Notes under the pieces: generated by a model
Database searches by the model: none
What the model was told of the DNA's origin: nothing
What the model saw: the letters and a program-made list of their open reading frames with translations, nothing else
In this document: positions 23,124-34,800 of the stretch, in pieces
How positions within the stretch are numbered: position 1 is the first letter of the stretch
Layout: every line of letters begins with the position of its first letter
Assembly: GCA_947471745.1 (NCBI GenBank)
Contig: CANJKZ010000768.1
Coordinates: forward strand, 1,565,501-1,629,500
Direction: 5' to 3'
Length of the DNA stretch: 64,000 bases
Source: Closterium sp. Naga37s-1
Taxonomy: Eukaryota; Streptophyta; Zygnematophyceae; Desmidiales; Closteriaceae
Made by a program: the position numbers and the translations under genes

Positions 23124-25083
23124 GTAACAAACGAGAATCATTTGTGGTATGGTGATAGATTATCATCTATTCTTGCACGGACATTCAACAAGGTGCTTAG
23201 AAGGAGTGGTATGAAGCACAGGCCCAACGCACAAGCGGTGATGCGTTATCGACAGCCATGTTTAGACTGTGCGTCGATGCAGCGTTCAGGCCTGCGGGTT
23301 GCGCGACATGGTGAATCCGTTTGCGTATGGTGATGGATCGTCATCCATTCTTGCACGGACATTCAACAAGGTGCTTAGAAGGAGTGGTATGAAGCACAGG
23401 CCCAACGCACAAGCGGTGATGCGTTATCGACAGCCATGTTTAGACGGTGCGACGATGCAGCGTTCAGGCCTGCGGGTTGCGCGACATGGTGAATCCGTTT
23501 GCGTATGGTGATGGATCGTCATCCATTCTTGCACGGACATTCAACAAGGTGCTTAGAAGGAGTGGTATGAAGCACAGGCCCAACGCACAAGCGGTGATGC
23601 GTTATCGACAGCCATGTTTAGACTGTGCGACGATGCAGCGTTCAGGCCTGCGGGTTGCGCGACATGGTGAATCCGTTTGCGTATGGTGATGGATCGTCAT
23701 CCATTCTTGCACGGACATTCAACAAGGTGCTTAGAAGGAGTGGTATGAAGCACAGGCCCAACGCACAAGCGGTGATGCGTTATCGACAGCCATGTTTAGA
23801 CGGTGCGACGATGCAGCGTTCAGGCCTGCGGGTTGCGCGACATGGTGAATCCGTTTGCGTATGGTGATGGATCGTCATCCATTCTTGCACGGACATTCAA
23901 CAAGGTGCTTAGAAGGAGTGGTATGAAGCACAGGCCCAACGCACAAGCGGTGATGCGTTATCGACAGCCATGTTTAGACTGTGCGACGATGCAGCGTTCA
24001 GGCCTGCGGGTTGCGCGACATGGTGAATCCGTTTGCGTATGGTGATGGATCGTCATCCATTCTTGCACGGACATTCAACAAGGTGCTTAGAAGGAGTGGT
24101 ATGAAGCACAGGCCCTACGCACAAGCGGTGATGCGTTATCGACAGCCATGTTTAGACGGTGCGACGATGCAGCGTTCAGGCCTGCGGGTTGCGCGACATG
24201 GTGAATCCGTTTGCGTATGGTGATGGATCGTCATCCATTCTTGCACGGACATTCAACAAGGTGCTTAGAAGGAGTGGTGCGTTATCGACAGCCGTGTTTA
24301 GACAGTGCGACGATGCCGCCTTCCGGCCTGTGTGTTGCGCGACATGGTGAATCCGTTGCGGTTTGGCGTTGGATTGTCATCCATTCTTGCACGGACATTC
24401 AACAAGGTGGTCAGAGAGAGTGGTATGAAGCACAGGCCCAACGCACAAGCGTTGATGCGTTCTCGACAGCAGTGTTTAGACAGTGCGACGATGCCGCGTT
24501 CCGGCCTGTGTGTTGCGCGACATGGTGAATCCGTTGCGGTTTGGCGTTGGATTGTCATCCATTCTTGCACGGACATTCAACACGGTGGTGAGAGAGAGTG
24601 GTATGAAGCACAGGCCCAACGCACAAGCGTTGATGCGTTCTCCACAGCAGTGTTTAGACAGTGCGACGATGCCGCGTTCCGGCCTGTGTGTTGCGCGACA
24701 TGGTGAATCCGTTGCGGTTCGGCGTTGGATTGTCATCCATTCTTGCACGGACATTCAACAAGGTGGTTAGAGAGAGTGGTATGAAGCACAAGCCCAACGC
24801 ACAAGCGTAGATGCATTCTCGACAGCAGTGTTTAGACAGTGCGACGATGCCGCGGTCCGGCCTGTGTGTTGCGCGACATGGTGAATCCGTTGCGGTTTGG
24901 CGATGGATTGTCATCCATTCTTGCACGGACATTCAACAAGGTGCTTAGAAGGAGTGGTATGAAGCACAGGCCCAACGCACAAGCGTTGATGCGTTCTCGA
25001 CATCGCTGTTCAGACGCGGCGACGTTGCAGCGTTCAGGCCCGTGGCTTACGCGACATGGTGAAACAGTTGTGGAATGGTGTTG
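23124..25083. repeat. 178-bp satellite between the two divergent genes
   Basis: About eleven units follow, each with TTCTTGCACGGACATTCAAC and GGTTGCGCGACATGGTGAA-like cores. The period is exactly 178 bp in 23,269-24,227. There the units alternate between TTTAGACTGTGCG and TTTAGACGGTGCG, giving a 356-bp two-unit higher-order period. After a unit with an internal deletion near 24,277, units from about 24,300 to 25,083 are a diverged subtype (CGGCCTGTGTGTTGCGC). Short ORFs repeated in register are a consequence of the tandem array. Confidence 0.95.
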
Positions 25084-25800
25084 CTTCCCAAATGGTAGCC
25101 GACCACACTAATGGTGTTGTTTCTAAACACTGCCGTTGTCAATATGCCGGAAGGTATTGAGCATGCCGTAAAGTATGGTCGTATAATCGTTATGAGTGAC
25201 ATTAAGTAATTTGTTATATGTAACAGTACAATGGTATTACCTGGTTCGGATTAAGGCTATGGGGGTGCGCACCACTTTGGGCACACCTACGTGATCGCGA
25301 TCTCCCCCCTATAGAGACTCTCGAAAGAATCACAACACCAAACAGATCCCTTCCCTCTCTTCCTCTCCCACCTCGACTCTCACACACGATTCAAAAACCG
25401 AAGTTTTGAATATGGAGGCACGTACTCCTCACCGTGCTCGTCACGCACGCCCGCGACCAAGCTAGCCGTACACCACTGCATAAGGCCCTTCTCACGTCGT
25501 AATCACTCTAACAGGGGGCGACACGCCTTGTAGGAAAGGCCTATGCCGTGCTGTCGGCGGTCTGTATCTAGGCTTGTCACGGCCGCGCTGCGCGACCATT
25601 GTTAGCCAGTCTCTCACTAATGCGCCACGATCAAGTGCCAGGCGTGCAGAGATTCAAGCCGCCGTGGACACTTCGCGCTGTGGCGATGACCGTGCTGGAG
25701 TCTGAGCCTTCATTGACCGTGAAGTACAAGCGTTTACAAGCTTCAAACTGGCTAGTCTCCTCACACTACATTCCACCACTCTTAGACGGATCTAGAATAC
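25084..25800. other. 5' region of transposase gene
   Basis: No gene in it. It lies between the satellite and the transposase ATG, probably promoter and 5' UTR. No clear TATA box is assigned. Confidence 0.4.
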
Positions 25801-28800
25801 ATGGGCTCTTTGCCAGGCGTAGTTTGCGAGTTCTGCAACAGATGGTTCCCCAACGCCCAGGTTTATGGCGGCCATAAGTCACGGCGGACCCCTTGTCAAG
25901 GGCTTTCCGCCGTGGCAAGGCCCTCCTCGTCTGCACCGTCCGCCGGTCTACACGCTCTGCTGTTCGTCCACGACATTCGGTCAGACGCTCCCGCTGCACC
26001 CGCTTCCCCTACCGCGTCTAACGCATCCAACACCGACGGTGTGAATGGTCCTCCTCGCGTGCCCGAAGCTGACGGGGACGCAACACCCTCGGCTGTGAAC
26101 GTGGGGGCTCCTGAAAGTAAGCATCAACCACCTCCCGGAACACATGCCTCTGACACGAGTGAGCATCCGGAGAGCCGCCCTGAAGAGAGTCACGCCGCAC
26201 CACCGACATGCATCTCTGGGCAGAGCAATGCCACGCCCCTCAATCCGCTTGCGTTGAAGCTGCTGCATTTCGTGCGGCGCGTAAATGGCGGAATGGGAAT
26301 GGCGGAGATCGACATCAATGGCCTGCTTCAGCTCGTGGTGGAGCCCGGCCTTGCGCCTCTTGTGATCTCAGAGATCCGGAACTGCAAGGATCTGGAGCGG
26401 TTCGAGATGGAACGCTTGGTCGGGCTCAATCGCGGATGGTCAGTGGCGACCTTCGAGATTGACGGTCATCCGCCACAGCGCCTTCTCTTCCAGAACTCTG
26501 CGCAGGTAAGTTGAATCTGGATTCGTGGCTGTGAAATGCTGATTCCGCATCCATTTGGTGCTTGTTGAACGTTGCCTCTGTTAGGCTTGTGTGAGATCTG
26601 ACCCACCTTCAACGCCACTAACCAGGGTTTGGTTCTCTCCTGCTCTTGCCACTGTACGCCAGGCGTTTGCCGAACTGTTTGGGCATACCAACAACACGCA
26701 CGGCTTCAAGCTCAAGGCTCGTGTCGATGAGGACCCTGACACAGGCGCGCGTCGCTATACCACGCCGGAAACTGGAACGTGGTGGAACGATGCTCAGGTA
26801 TGGAAATACCCCGTTGCCACCCAAAACCAGAAGAGTGCGCATGCCTCCGTTGATGCGCTGATGTGTAGGGAGCATCTTAAGTGTGTCATGTTTGTGGGGG
26901 CTTCTTTGAAGCATGCTTAGTCCGCGTGGCGACAAGTTACCTTGTTGGTGTTTGACCGTGTGCCTTTTCCCTCTTTGTCGTGCTTTGCAGGAACACTTTG
27001 GATGGTCCGAAGTCGTGGGGGGTATCATCCTATACTCGGATGTGACGCACATGAGCAGCAACGGCCGGAAGAAGGCGTGGCCGCTGTCAGAAAGAAGAAG
27101 TGTTGAACTAGAAACAAGTGAGAGTACAAATATGAAACCCTAGAGTTGTGAACCCCCTATAGGCTAACCCACTGTAGCCTACAATAATGTAACCCATATA
27201 ACATTTGACACACCCCCATAGGCAAAGTGGGGGAGAACAAGGGGTCACAAGACCAGTCAAAGCAAAGCAAAGCAAAGCAAGCTCAGGGTGGATCTCAAGG
27301 ATACCACACAAATTCCGAGCACAACCACATGGTCACAAGACCAGTTCACATGCAGTTTGATAATATAACAAGAGGTACAGTGATCACAACCTAGCAAGTG
27401 TAAGCATGCAAGTATATATATAGAGATCACAGTACAAGCAGAGTCAAGAAGTGAGCAAGTGAGGGACAGTAGGCACAAGGCCTAGAACAGTACAGAAACG
27501 CTGATGATCACAAGGCTGAAGTGCCTTGGTGAACACATCAGCAGTGGTGGCCCGAGTGGCCACGTACGAAAGACGAAGCTGACCACGCTGCTGCAGCTCT
27601 CGAGCAAGGAAGTAGCGCAGAGCGATGTGCTTCGTTCTGTGCTCCAGTCTGTGCTCCTGACACAAGGCAAGGGCTGCCTTGTTGTCGACGTACAGCACTG
27701 GAGGAGAACGAGGCCGCTCGCCCAGGTCGGTCAGCAGGTAGGTGAGCCAGCGTAACTCCTATGCAGCCATGGCTGTGGCGTAGATCTCAGCCTCACAACT
27801 GGAGCTGAGAACTGAAGACGAGCGAGTAGAACGCCAAGAAACTGAACCACAGCCAAGACTGAAGGTGTAACCCTGAGACGACCGCTGCGTAGCCTGGTCG
27901 TCAGCCCAAGAAGCGTCTGAGTGCCCAGTGAGGACAACGTCTCTCCGTCCTCCAAGCACAAGCCCCATGCCCGACGTACTGCACAAGTAGCGCAACACCC
28001 TCTTAGCGGCATCCATGTGCTCCTTCCGGTGACGGCCAGGAGCGACATAGCGTGCGAGGATGCTAAGAGGGTATGCAAGGTCAGGTCGAGTGCAGGTCAT
28101 CAGGTACATGAGGCAGCCCACAAGCTCTGGATACAGGCCACTCGGCTCTACGGACTCATCCGAAGGCAGAGCTGAGAGCGAGTGACCGGTAGGCAGAGGA
28201 GTGGGCTGAGGCGAGGAGTACGTGAAGCGGAAGCGCTAAAGGACCTGCTGCACCATGTGTGACTGGGTCAAGGTTATGGTGCGCTGTGCTCTGTCCCGGG
28301 TGATCCGCAAGCCAAGATAGCTTGTCAGTTCACCCAGGTCTGTGCACGTGTGTCTCTTCTGCAGCTCCGACTTCACGTGGGCGAGTGCCTCAGTGTCAGC
28401 AGTAGCAAAGACCAGGTCGTCTACGTACACTAGAACGTAGAACGGCGGCAGAGTGGTGTCGGTCCGTAGAAACAGCGACGGGTCAGCAGTGGAAGGAGCA
28501 AACCCAAGTGCAGCAAGAGTAGTCCTCAGTGTGTCGTGCCACTCACGGGGTGCCTGGCGGAGACCGTAGACTGGCCGCCGGAGGCTCCACTGGGTACCAG
28601 GAGGGAACGACCTAGTGAAGCCAGGTGGGCGGCGCAGCCAGATCTCCTCGTGCAGGCTGCCCTGTACGAACGCAGTGCTGAAGTCAAGAGAGTGGAGCTC
28701 GTAGTCACGCTAAGCGGCGACGTGCAGCAGAACCCGAAGAGTGGTCATCTTCGGGGTCGAGGAGAAGGTCTGGAAGAAGTCAACTCCCTCTCGCTGACTG

Positions 28801-31800
28801 AAGCCTCGTGCAACGTAACGCGCCTTGAAGACAGGCGGAGAACCCGACAGCCGCTTCACCCTGAAAATCCACATGCCACTGACGATGTTCGCCCCAGGTG
28901 GGGGAACCTCGTCGACGTAGGTGCCTGTGGACTTCCAGGAAGCCATCTCTGCGTCCATGGTTGTCTGCCACTGAGAGGAGTAGGGACCCTCCATCGCCTC
29001 TGCGTAAGAGCGTGGGGTCGGGATGTCTGGTGCATCCGGGTCTCCCTCAGGGGCAATCAGCATGGACACGAGATGAGGTAAAGCAGCAGCAAAGCACTCA
29101 AACTCCTCCTGTCTGTCCTCAAGGACGTCCGTGCCAAGAGCACACTCACCCCCGACGGACGGAGGACAGACAGACTCAGACTCAGCAACAAGGCTAGCGG
29201 CGTAGTCTAGACGACAGGCGGCAGCAAAGTCAACAAGCTCAGCGACTAGAGCAGACGCAGCAGAGGACTCAAAGGTAGGGTCAGTGACAACAGTAGCGAG
29301 GAAACGCGTGACAGTAGGACTGGCAGCACGAGCAAGGTCTGACGGCGGGTCAGCAACGTCAGGAAGAGAGGACGCAGGAGGAGACGGCAGAGGGACACGC
29401 TGTGGAGCAGTGGAAGGACGCAAGGTCATATAGTGAGTGCCAAGGACAGGAGGAGGACGCTGACGGGGAGCACGACGACCAGCGCGGACAGCGCGGACAG
29501 GCGACTCTGGACGCGACTCAGGCGACTCTGGACTAGACTCAGGCGACGGAGGACGAGACTCAGGCTCACGACGCTCCGTAAGACTACCCGTCGGCGCAGT
29601 GTAAGGAGAAGGACCAGGCAGCGGAGAGGTAGGCTGTAACTGTGACTGCGACTGGACAGGCGGTGGACTCAGTAGGGGAGGAGTAGGACCAGTAGAGGGC
29701 GGGAGACCAAGAACCTGCTGAAGGAGCGGAACGTAGTACGGCCGCGGCCGCTCAGCACCTCCAGCTCCAACCCCCTCAGCAGCTCCAGTCCCAGTACCTC
29801 CAGTACGAGCACCTCCAGAACCAGCGGCTCCAGGAGCTCCAGCACCAGCAGCACCACCAGCAGCACCAGCACCTCCAGCAGCTCCAGCAGCTCCAGCAGC
29901 TCCAGCACCAGCAGTACCTCCAGTAGCTCCAGCAGTACCAGCACCAGCAGCACCTCCAGTGGCTCCAGCAGCTCCAGCACCAGCAGTACCTCCAGCAGCT
30001 CCAGCAGCACCAGCACCAGCAGCACCTCCAGCAGCTCCAGCAGCACCAGCACCAGCAGCACCTCCAGCAGCGCCAGTAGCACTGCCAGCAGCAGCAGTAC
30101 CTCCAGCAACAGGGTCCGTGACACTAGTAGCACCACTCCGGAGAGTGCAGCGCCGAGTGTACCACTCTCGGAGCCGCTGGGGAGAGGGCAGCTCCCGCCT
30201 AGGAGGGGAAGCACTAGCACCAGCTCCAGCAGCACCCCTAGCTCCAGAAGCACCTCTCCTGAGGCTGCAGTACTGTAAGTACCACTCACGTAGCTGCAGT
30301 GAGGAGAGAGCGCCTCCAGGTGTAGCACGCTCAGTCGCAGTACCCTCTGGCTTAGTACCCTCAGACGTAGCACTCCCAGGCTCAGCACCCCCAGACTCAG
30401 CACCCCCAGACTCAGCACCCGCAGGCTCCGCACCCCCAGGCTCAGCACCCCCAGACTCCGCAACTCCAGGCTCCGCACCCCCAGGCTCCGCACCCCCAGG
30501 CTCCGCACCCCCAGGCTCTGCACGCTCAGGCTCAGCACCCCTAGCAGGACGAGAGTCGACAGCTACCTCGACAGGCTCAACCGGGTCTACCTGGGACACA
30601 CCTGAGGGAGCGGCACCCTGAGGGGGGAGGGGGTCTACCACAGCAGCACCTGGCGCGAGGAAGAGAGGCGGGGGGGGGAGCGGGGCAGTGCGGTAGGGGA
30701 AGAGGCGGTAGTAGGGCACCGACTCGTCAAAAGTGACGTCCTGAGAGGGCAGGACACGGCGCGAGGTGGCGTGGTAAAACTGCCAACCAGACGCGTCCGG
30801 GACAAAGCCAAGGAAGACACAAGGAACAGCGCGGGAGGAGAGCTTGTCCGCGGACGTATCGCGGACAAAAGCTCGAGATCCCCGGACCCGGAAACGCGAC
30901 GCATTGCCAACCTTCCCCGTCCACAGCAGTGTGGGCGAGGTCTCCGGCAAGGAGACACGGGGCCAGAAGTTGAGCTGATGCGCAGCGTACCGGACCGCAA
31001 ACGGCCACAGAAAGTGGGGGGCAGCCGCATGGATCAAGGAGGTACGAGCGACCTCCATGACCAAGCCAATGCGGCGCTCAGCAACCCCATTCTGCTGTGG
31101 AGAGGCCGGAAGCATGAACGACTGCTCAATGCCCTGCCCCTGACAGTAGGCCCTCAAGAGGTCGGAGGAAAACTCCCCACCTCTGTCAGAGTGCAGACGG
31201 AGGACAGGAAAGTCCGAGTGGAACCTCTCGTGGAGCTGGAGACGGGCAGCGCGGATCCAAGGATCAAAACATCAGGGACTTCACCCTTGGTGCGCAAGGG
31301 GAAGACCGTGGTGTAGCGCGAGTAGTCGTCAACAACTATCAAGAAGTACCGCTCCTGACCCTGTCCACGGACGCGGGCTGGGCCCCACACGTCCATGTGG
31401 AGCGTCTGCAGGGGAGCAGTCGTCGGGGGAAACGAGGAGGAGTGAGGAGCGGCGCGCTGCCGCCCCTCGACACAGGGGAGACAAGGAGGAGCAGGCGAGG
31501 GTGGGAGGGGAGGGAGAACCCTGGGAAGACCAGAGACAAGGTACCGTTTGTGCATGCCACGAAGGCGCTGCACTGACGGGTGACCAAGGCGGTGGTGCCA
31601 GAGGACGGTCTCGTGCGCCAGAGAGCGAAACGAGCAGGGGGCCGACAGCTGACCTGACGCAGACGCAGACGCAGCTACCTGAGGGGACTCAGTGGTCAGT
31701 GTGTACAGGTCCGACCCCGGCTGCCGAGTGAAGGTAGCCAGGTGACGGCCCGTCCGAGCACACGTGCAGTGTGTCACGCGCTCGTAGGCAGGGGTGAACT

Positions 31801-34800
31801 GGTGGACACCCCCGTCCTGGAGTGCACAACCTGCCACCAAGTTCGTAGAGAACGAGGGGAGGTGGAGACCTGACAGTGTGCCCGACGGAACCGCAGGACA
31901 AGGGAGGACAGTGGAGGAGGTCGCAATGACCGGACCCCCAGAGGGGTCAGCGAGGGACACAGCAACTGGCCGAGCAAGCTGCTCAAGGGCAGTGCGGTCA
32001 CGAAAGAAACAGCGAGAAGCACCTGAGTCCAGTGTGAAGGTGTGCAGTGCCTCAGTAGACGCAGTATCAGAGGGCGCAGACTCACAAGCACCTAGAGCAG
32101 CAGCCTCACCAGCACCTGGGGCAGCAGACACGCAAGCACCTAGAGCGGCAGCCTCACCAGCACCTAGGGCAACAGACGCGCTAGCACCTAGAGCGGCAGC
32201 CTCACTGGTCTGAATGCCCGGATCGGGCGGAACACGCAGGTACTGGGCACTCTCTCCACTAGTAGACAACACATACATGGCAGTGAGGATAGCATCAAAG
32301 TCAAGAGCATAGATATCAATGTTCTTCTTCATCAGATCAGCCCAGCGGGGCAGCTCAGTGGCAGCAGGAAACTGAGTGCGCCAGGCGTCGTCAAGGCGGG
32401 AGAAGCAGCGCTGCGTGGTGTGCGCCCTCCCACACGTCTGGCCAGTGCGGTCACCAGTGCGGATGACGTACGTGCAGCTAAGGCCACCCCCCCCCCCCCC
32501 GTGCTGAGAGTACCACTCACGAAGCTCCTGGGACGATGGAGTCTGCTGTTGGCTCTGGCCACCGCCAGCGCCTCCACGACCTCCACCTCCGCCGCCACCA
32601 CCGCGGCCACCACCGCCCCTGCCACCACCGCGTCCACTGCCGCCACCACCACCGCCCCCACCCCGGCCACCTCCTCCGCCGCTGCCGCCACCACCCCCAC
32701 TGCTGCCACTAGCCCCTCCAGCCCCGCCACCACCCCAACCGCCGCCACCGCCCCCACCACCGCCTCCCCCGCCGCCACCGCCCCCACCACCGCCTCCCCC
32801 GCCGTCACCGCCGCCTCCCTTGCCCCCTTTGCCCTTGCCGCTGCGACGCCAGCTCGGAGCGGACGCAGTCCCGACCTGCTCAGTACCAACGAGGTCGACA
32901 GCAGCAGCAGAGGCGACAGAGGGGAGAAGGGGGGAAGGGGAACACCCCTCGAAGAAAGGGGTGCGGGGGTCGCCACGAGAGGCACCTACAACGACTATGC
33001 TAGTCTCAGCTGCAAGCAGTTCCTTCTCGAGCAGATCAACGGTGAGCTCAGTGGGGCAGCGAGCGAGGAAGTGGTCCCTGACTGCACGAAGAGAGTCAGG
33101 GAGACGGGTGACCAGGTGGTAGAGAGTGAGCCAGAGCGGGGGGGGTGCGTGGCAAGAAACTCAGCGGGCATAGCGGCACGGAAGCGGGCCTCACTAGTGC
33201 GGAGGTGCGTGATGAGGTTAGCGACTGTGGAGAAAGCTGACCGGTCGGGGAAAAGGTAGGGGAGCGAGAGACGGCCTAGCGCAGCAGAGGCAGGTGAGGA
33301 GTAGCGTGCCACTACAGCAGTGTACAGTGCCTGCGCTGTTTTGTGCTGGCCAAAGTGCTCACGCTCATCGATCGGCAGGGAGTTGCGAATAGCGAAGCGT
33401 GTGTGGGCGTCACGAGTCTGCCACTGTGAACGGGCAGTACTGTCAGCAGTAGCAGCAGGGGCAGCAGCATGGCCTAGCGCGTGATCGTACAGTGAGATAT
33501 CCTCCTTGGCAGTGAGCTGGAGGAATAGGTGCAGGTCATCGAGCCAGGTCTCAAACTTCAGTGGGCGTCCCTCAGCATCGAAAGCTAGCACAGCAGGGCT
33601 AGCCATAGTTGCAGTAGCAGTAGTAGTAGTAACTGCAGTAGCAGTAGCAGTAGCAGTAGTAGTTGTAGCAGTAGTAGCAGTAGCAGTAGTTGGTGGGGCA
33701 CAGTAGAGCGGTGCGGCGCGGTTCGGGCGGCGCGACTCGGTTCGGGCGGCGCGGCTCGGTTCGGGCGGCTCGGCTCGGTTCGGGCGGCGCGGCTCGGTTC
33801 GGACTACGCGGCACGGCGCGACGGTGGGCCTGCACGTGGGTGGGTGGAGCGGGCGGGTCGCGGCTGTGCGTGGGCTGTAGTCGCGCGCGGGCGGCTGCCT
33901 AAGAGGGCGTCGCGGCGGCCTGCGGGCTGGGCTGCAATGCTCTAAACGGACAGGTGGGCGGCTGACGGGCGGCTAGCGGGCTGCTCGTGGGCGGCACTGG
34001 TCGTCGCGGGCGGCTAACGATCGGCGCGCGCGCAGATAAGGCCGCGCGCGGGCTGCTAGCGGGCGACTCGCGCTAAAGAAAAAGAGGCCGCGTGCGGCAC
34101 TAGTGAGCTGCGCACGGGCAGTAGGAGACAGCAAGGCGCACGAGGGCGCACTAGGAGAAAGGCGCTCGAGGGCGCTAGGACATGAAGGCGCTCGAGGGCG
34201 CTTCTAACGGAATGGTGGGCCCTTAGGTAAGCGATCCTAGGTCTAAACCTACGCTCTTAATACCATGTCAGAAAGAAGTGTTGAACTAGAAACAAGTGAG
34301 AGTACAAATATGAAACCCTAGAGTTGTGAACCCCCTACAGGCTAACCCACTGTAGCCTACAATAATGTAACTCATATAACATTTGACAGCCGCTAATGAT
34401 GACGCTTGCAAACATCTCCCAGGCCAAGCGATGGGGGAAAGCCGGGCACACGCTACTTGCTGTCCTTCCTATCCCCCCTTCTGCAATGTCTGCCGTGGAG
34501 AAGGTGATGCTCTTCCAGCGATGCGTCATCACCGTGCTGCAGCCGCTTCTTGATGGCATGGAAATGTCCGTACTCTATTTCCGTCTTGCTATGTCGTCAC
34601 CCAATCAACGTCATAGTATGCGCAGCGTTTCTGTATGTAACAGTCCCCCTTGTCCCTCTTCGCCGATGCACAAAGCCGAAATCCCTGTTCCTGTTGCCAC
34701 AATACCTGTTCCTTGCAGCGGGTTCCGTCTCAGGGACCCTTTCGGTGATTGGCAAACCGTGCGGCCCCTGCTGTACGCCTGGGTGTGCGACTACCCTGAG

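Larger units (their letters stand above)
27085..34388 (-). mobile_element. Copia-2, complete but decayed copia element
   Basis: It is a full-length element on the - strand, with LTRs at 27,085-27,210 (126 bp) and 34,266-34,388 (123 bp), which differ by an AAG triplet and a few substitutions. The target duplication is GCCGC (27,080-27,084 and 34,389-34,393). It landed within a Leu codon of the Plavaka-like transposase, exon 3. It is a close relative of Copia-1 in LTR layout, polypurine tract and all protein domains, but its coding region is broken. It is older than Copia-1 (non-identical LTRs) and younger than the DNA transposon it interrupts. Confidence 0.95.

Noticed and set aside
23269-24350. 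Repeated 80-codon ORFs as a tandem gene family
   Set aside because: The ORFs repeat in register with the 178-bp satellite, have no known motif, and disappear in the diverged units.
23124-25083. CRISPR-like array
   Set aside because: Units are 178 bp head-to-tail with no unique spacers, and the sequence is eukaryotic.
27101-27210. Shorter 110-bp LTR for Copia-2 starting TGTTGAACTAG
   Set aside because: That boundary gives no target duplication; starting at 27,085 gives TG...CA ends and a perfect GCCGC duplication.
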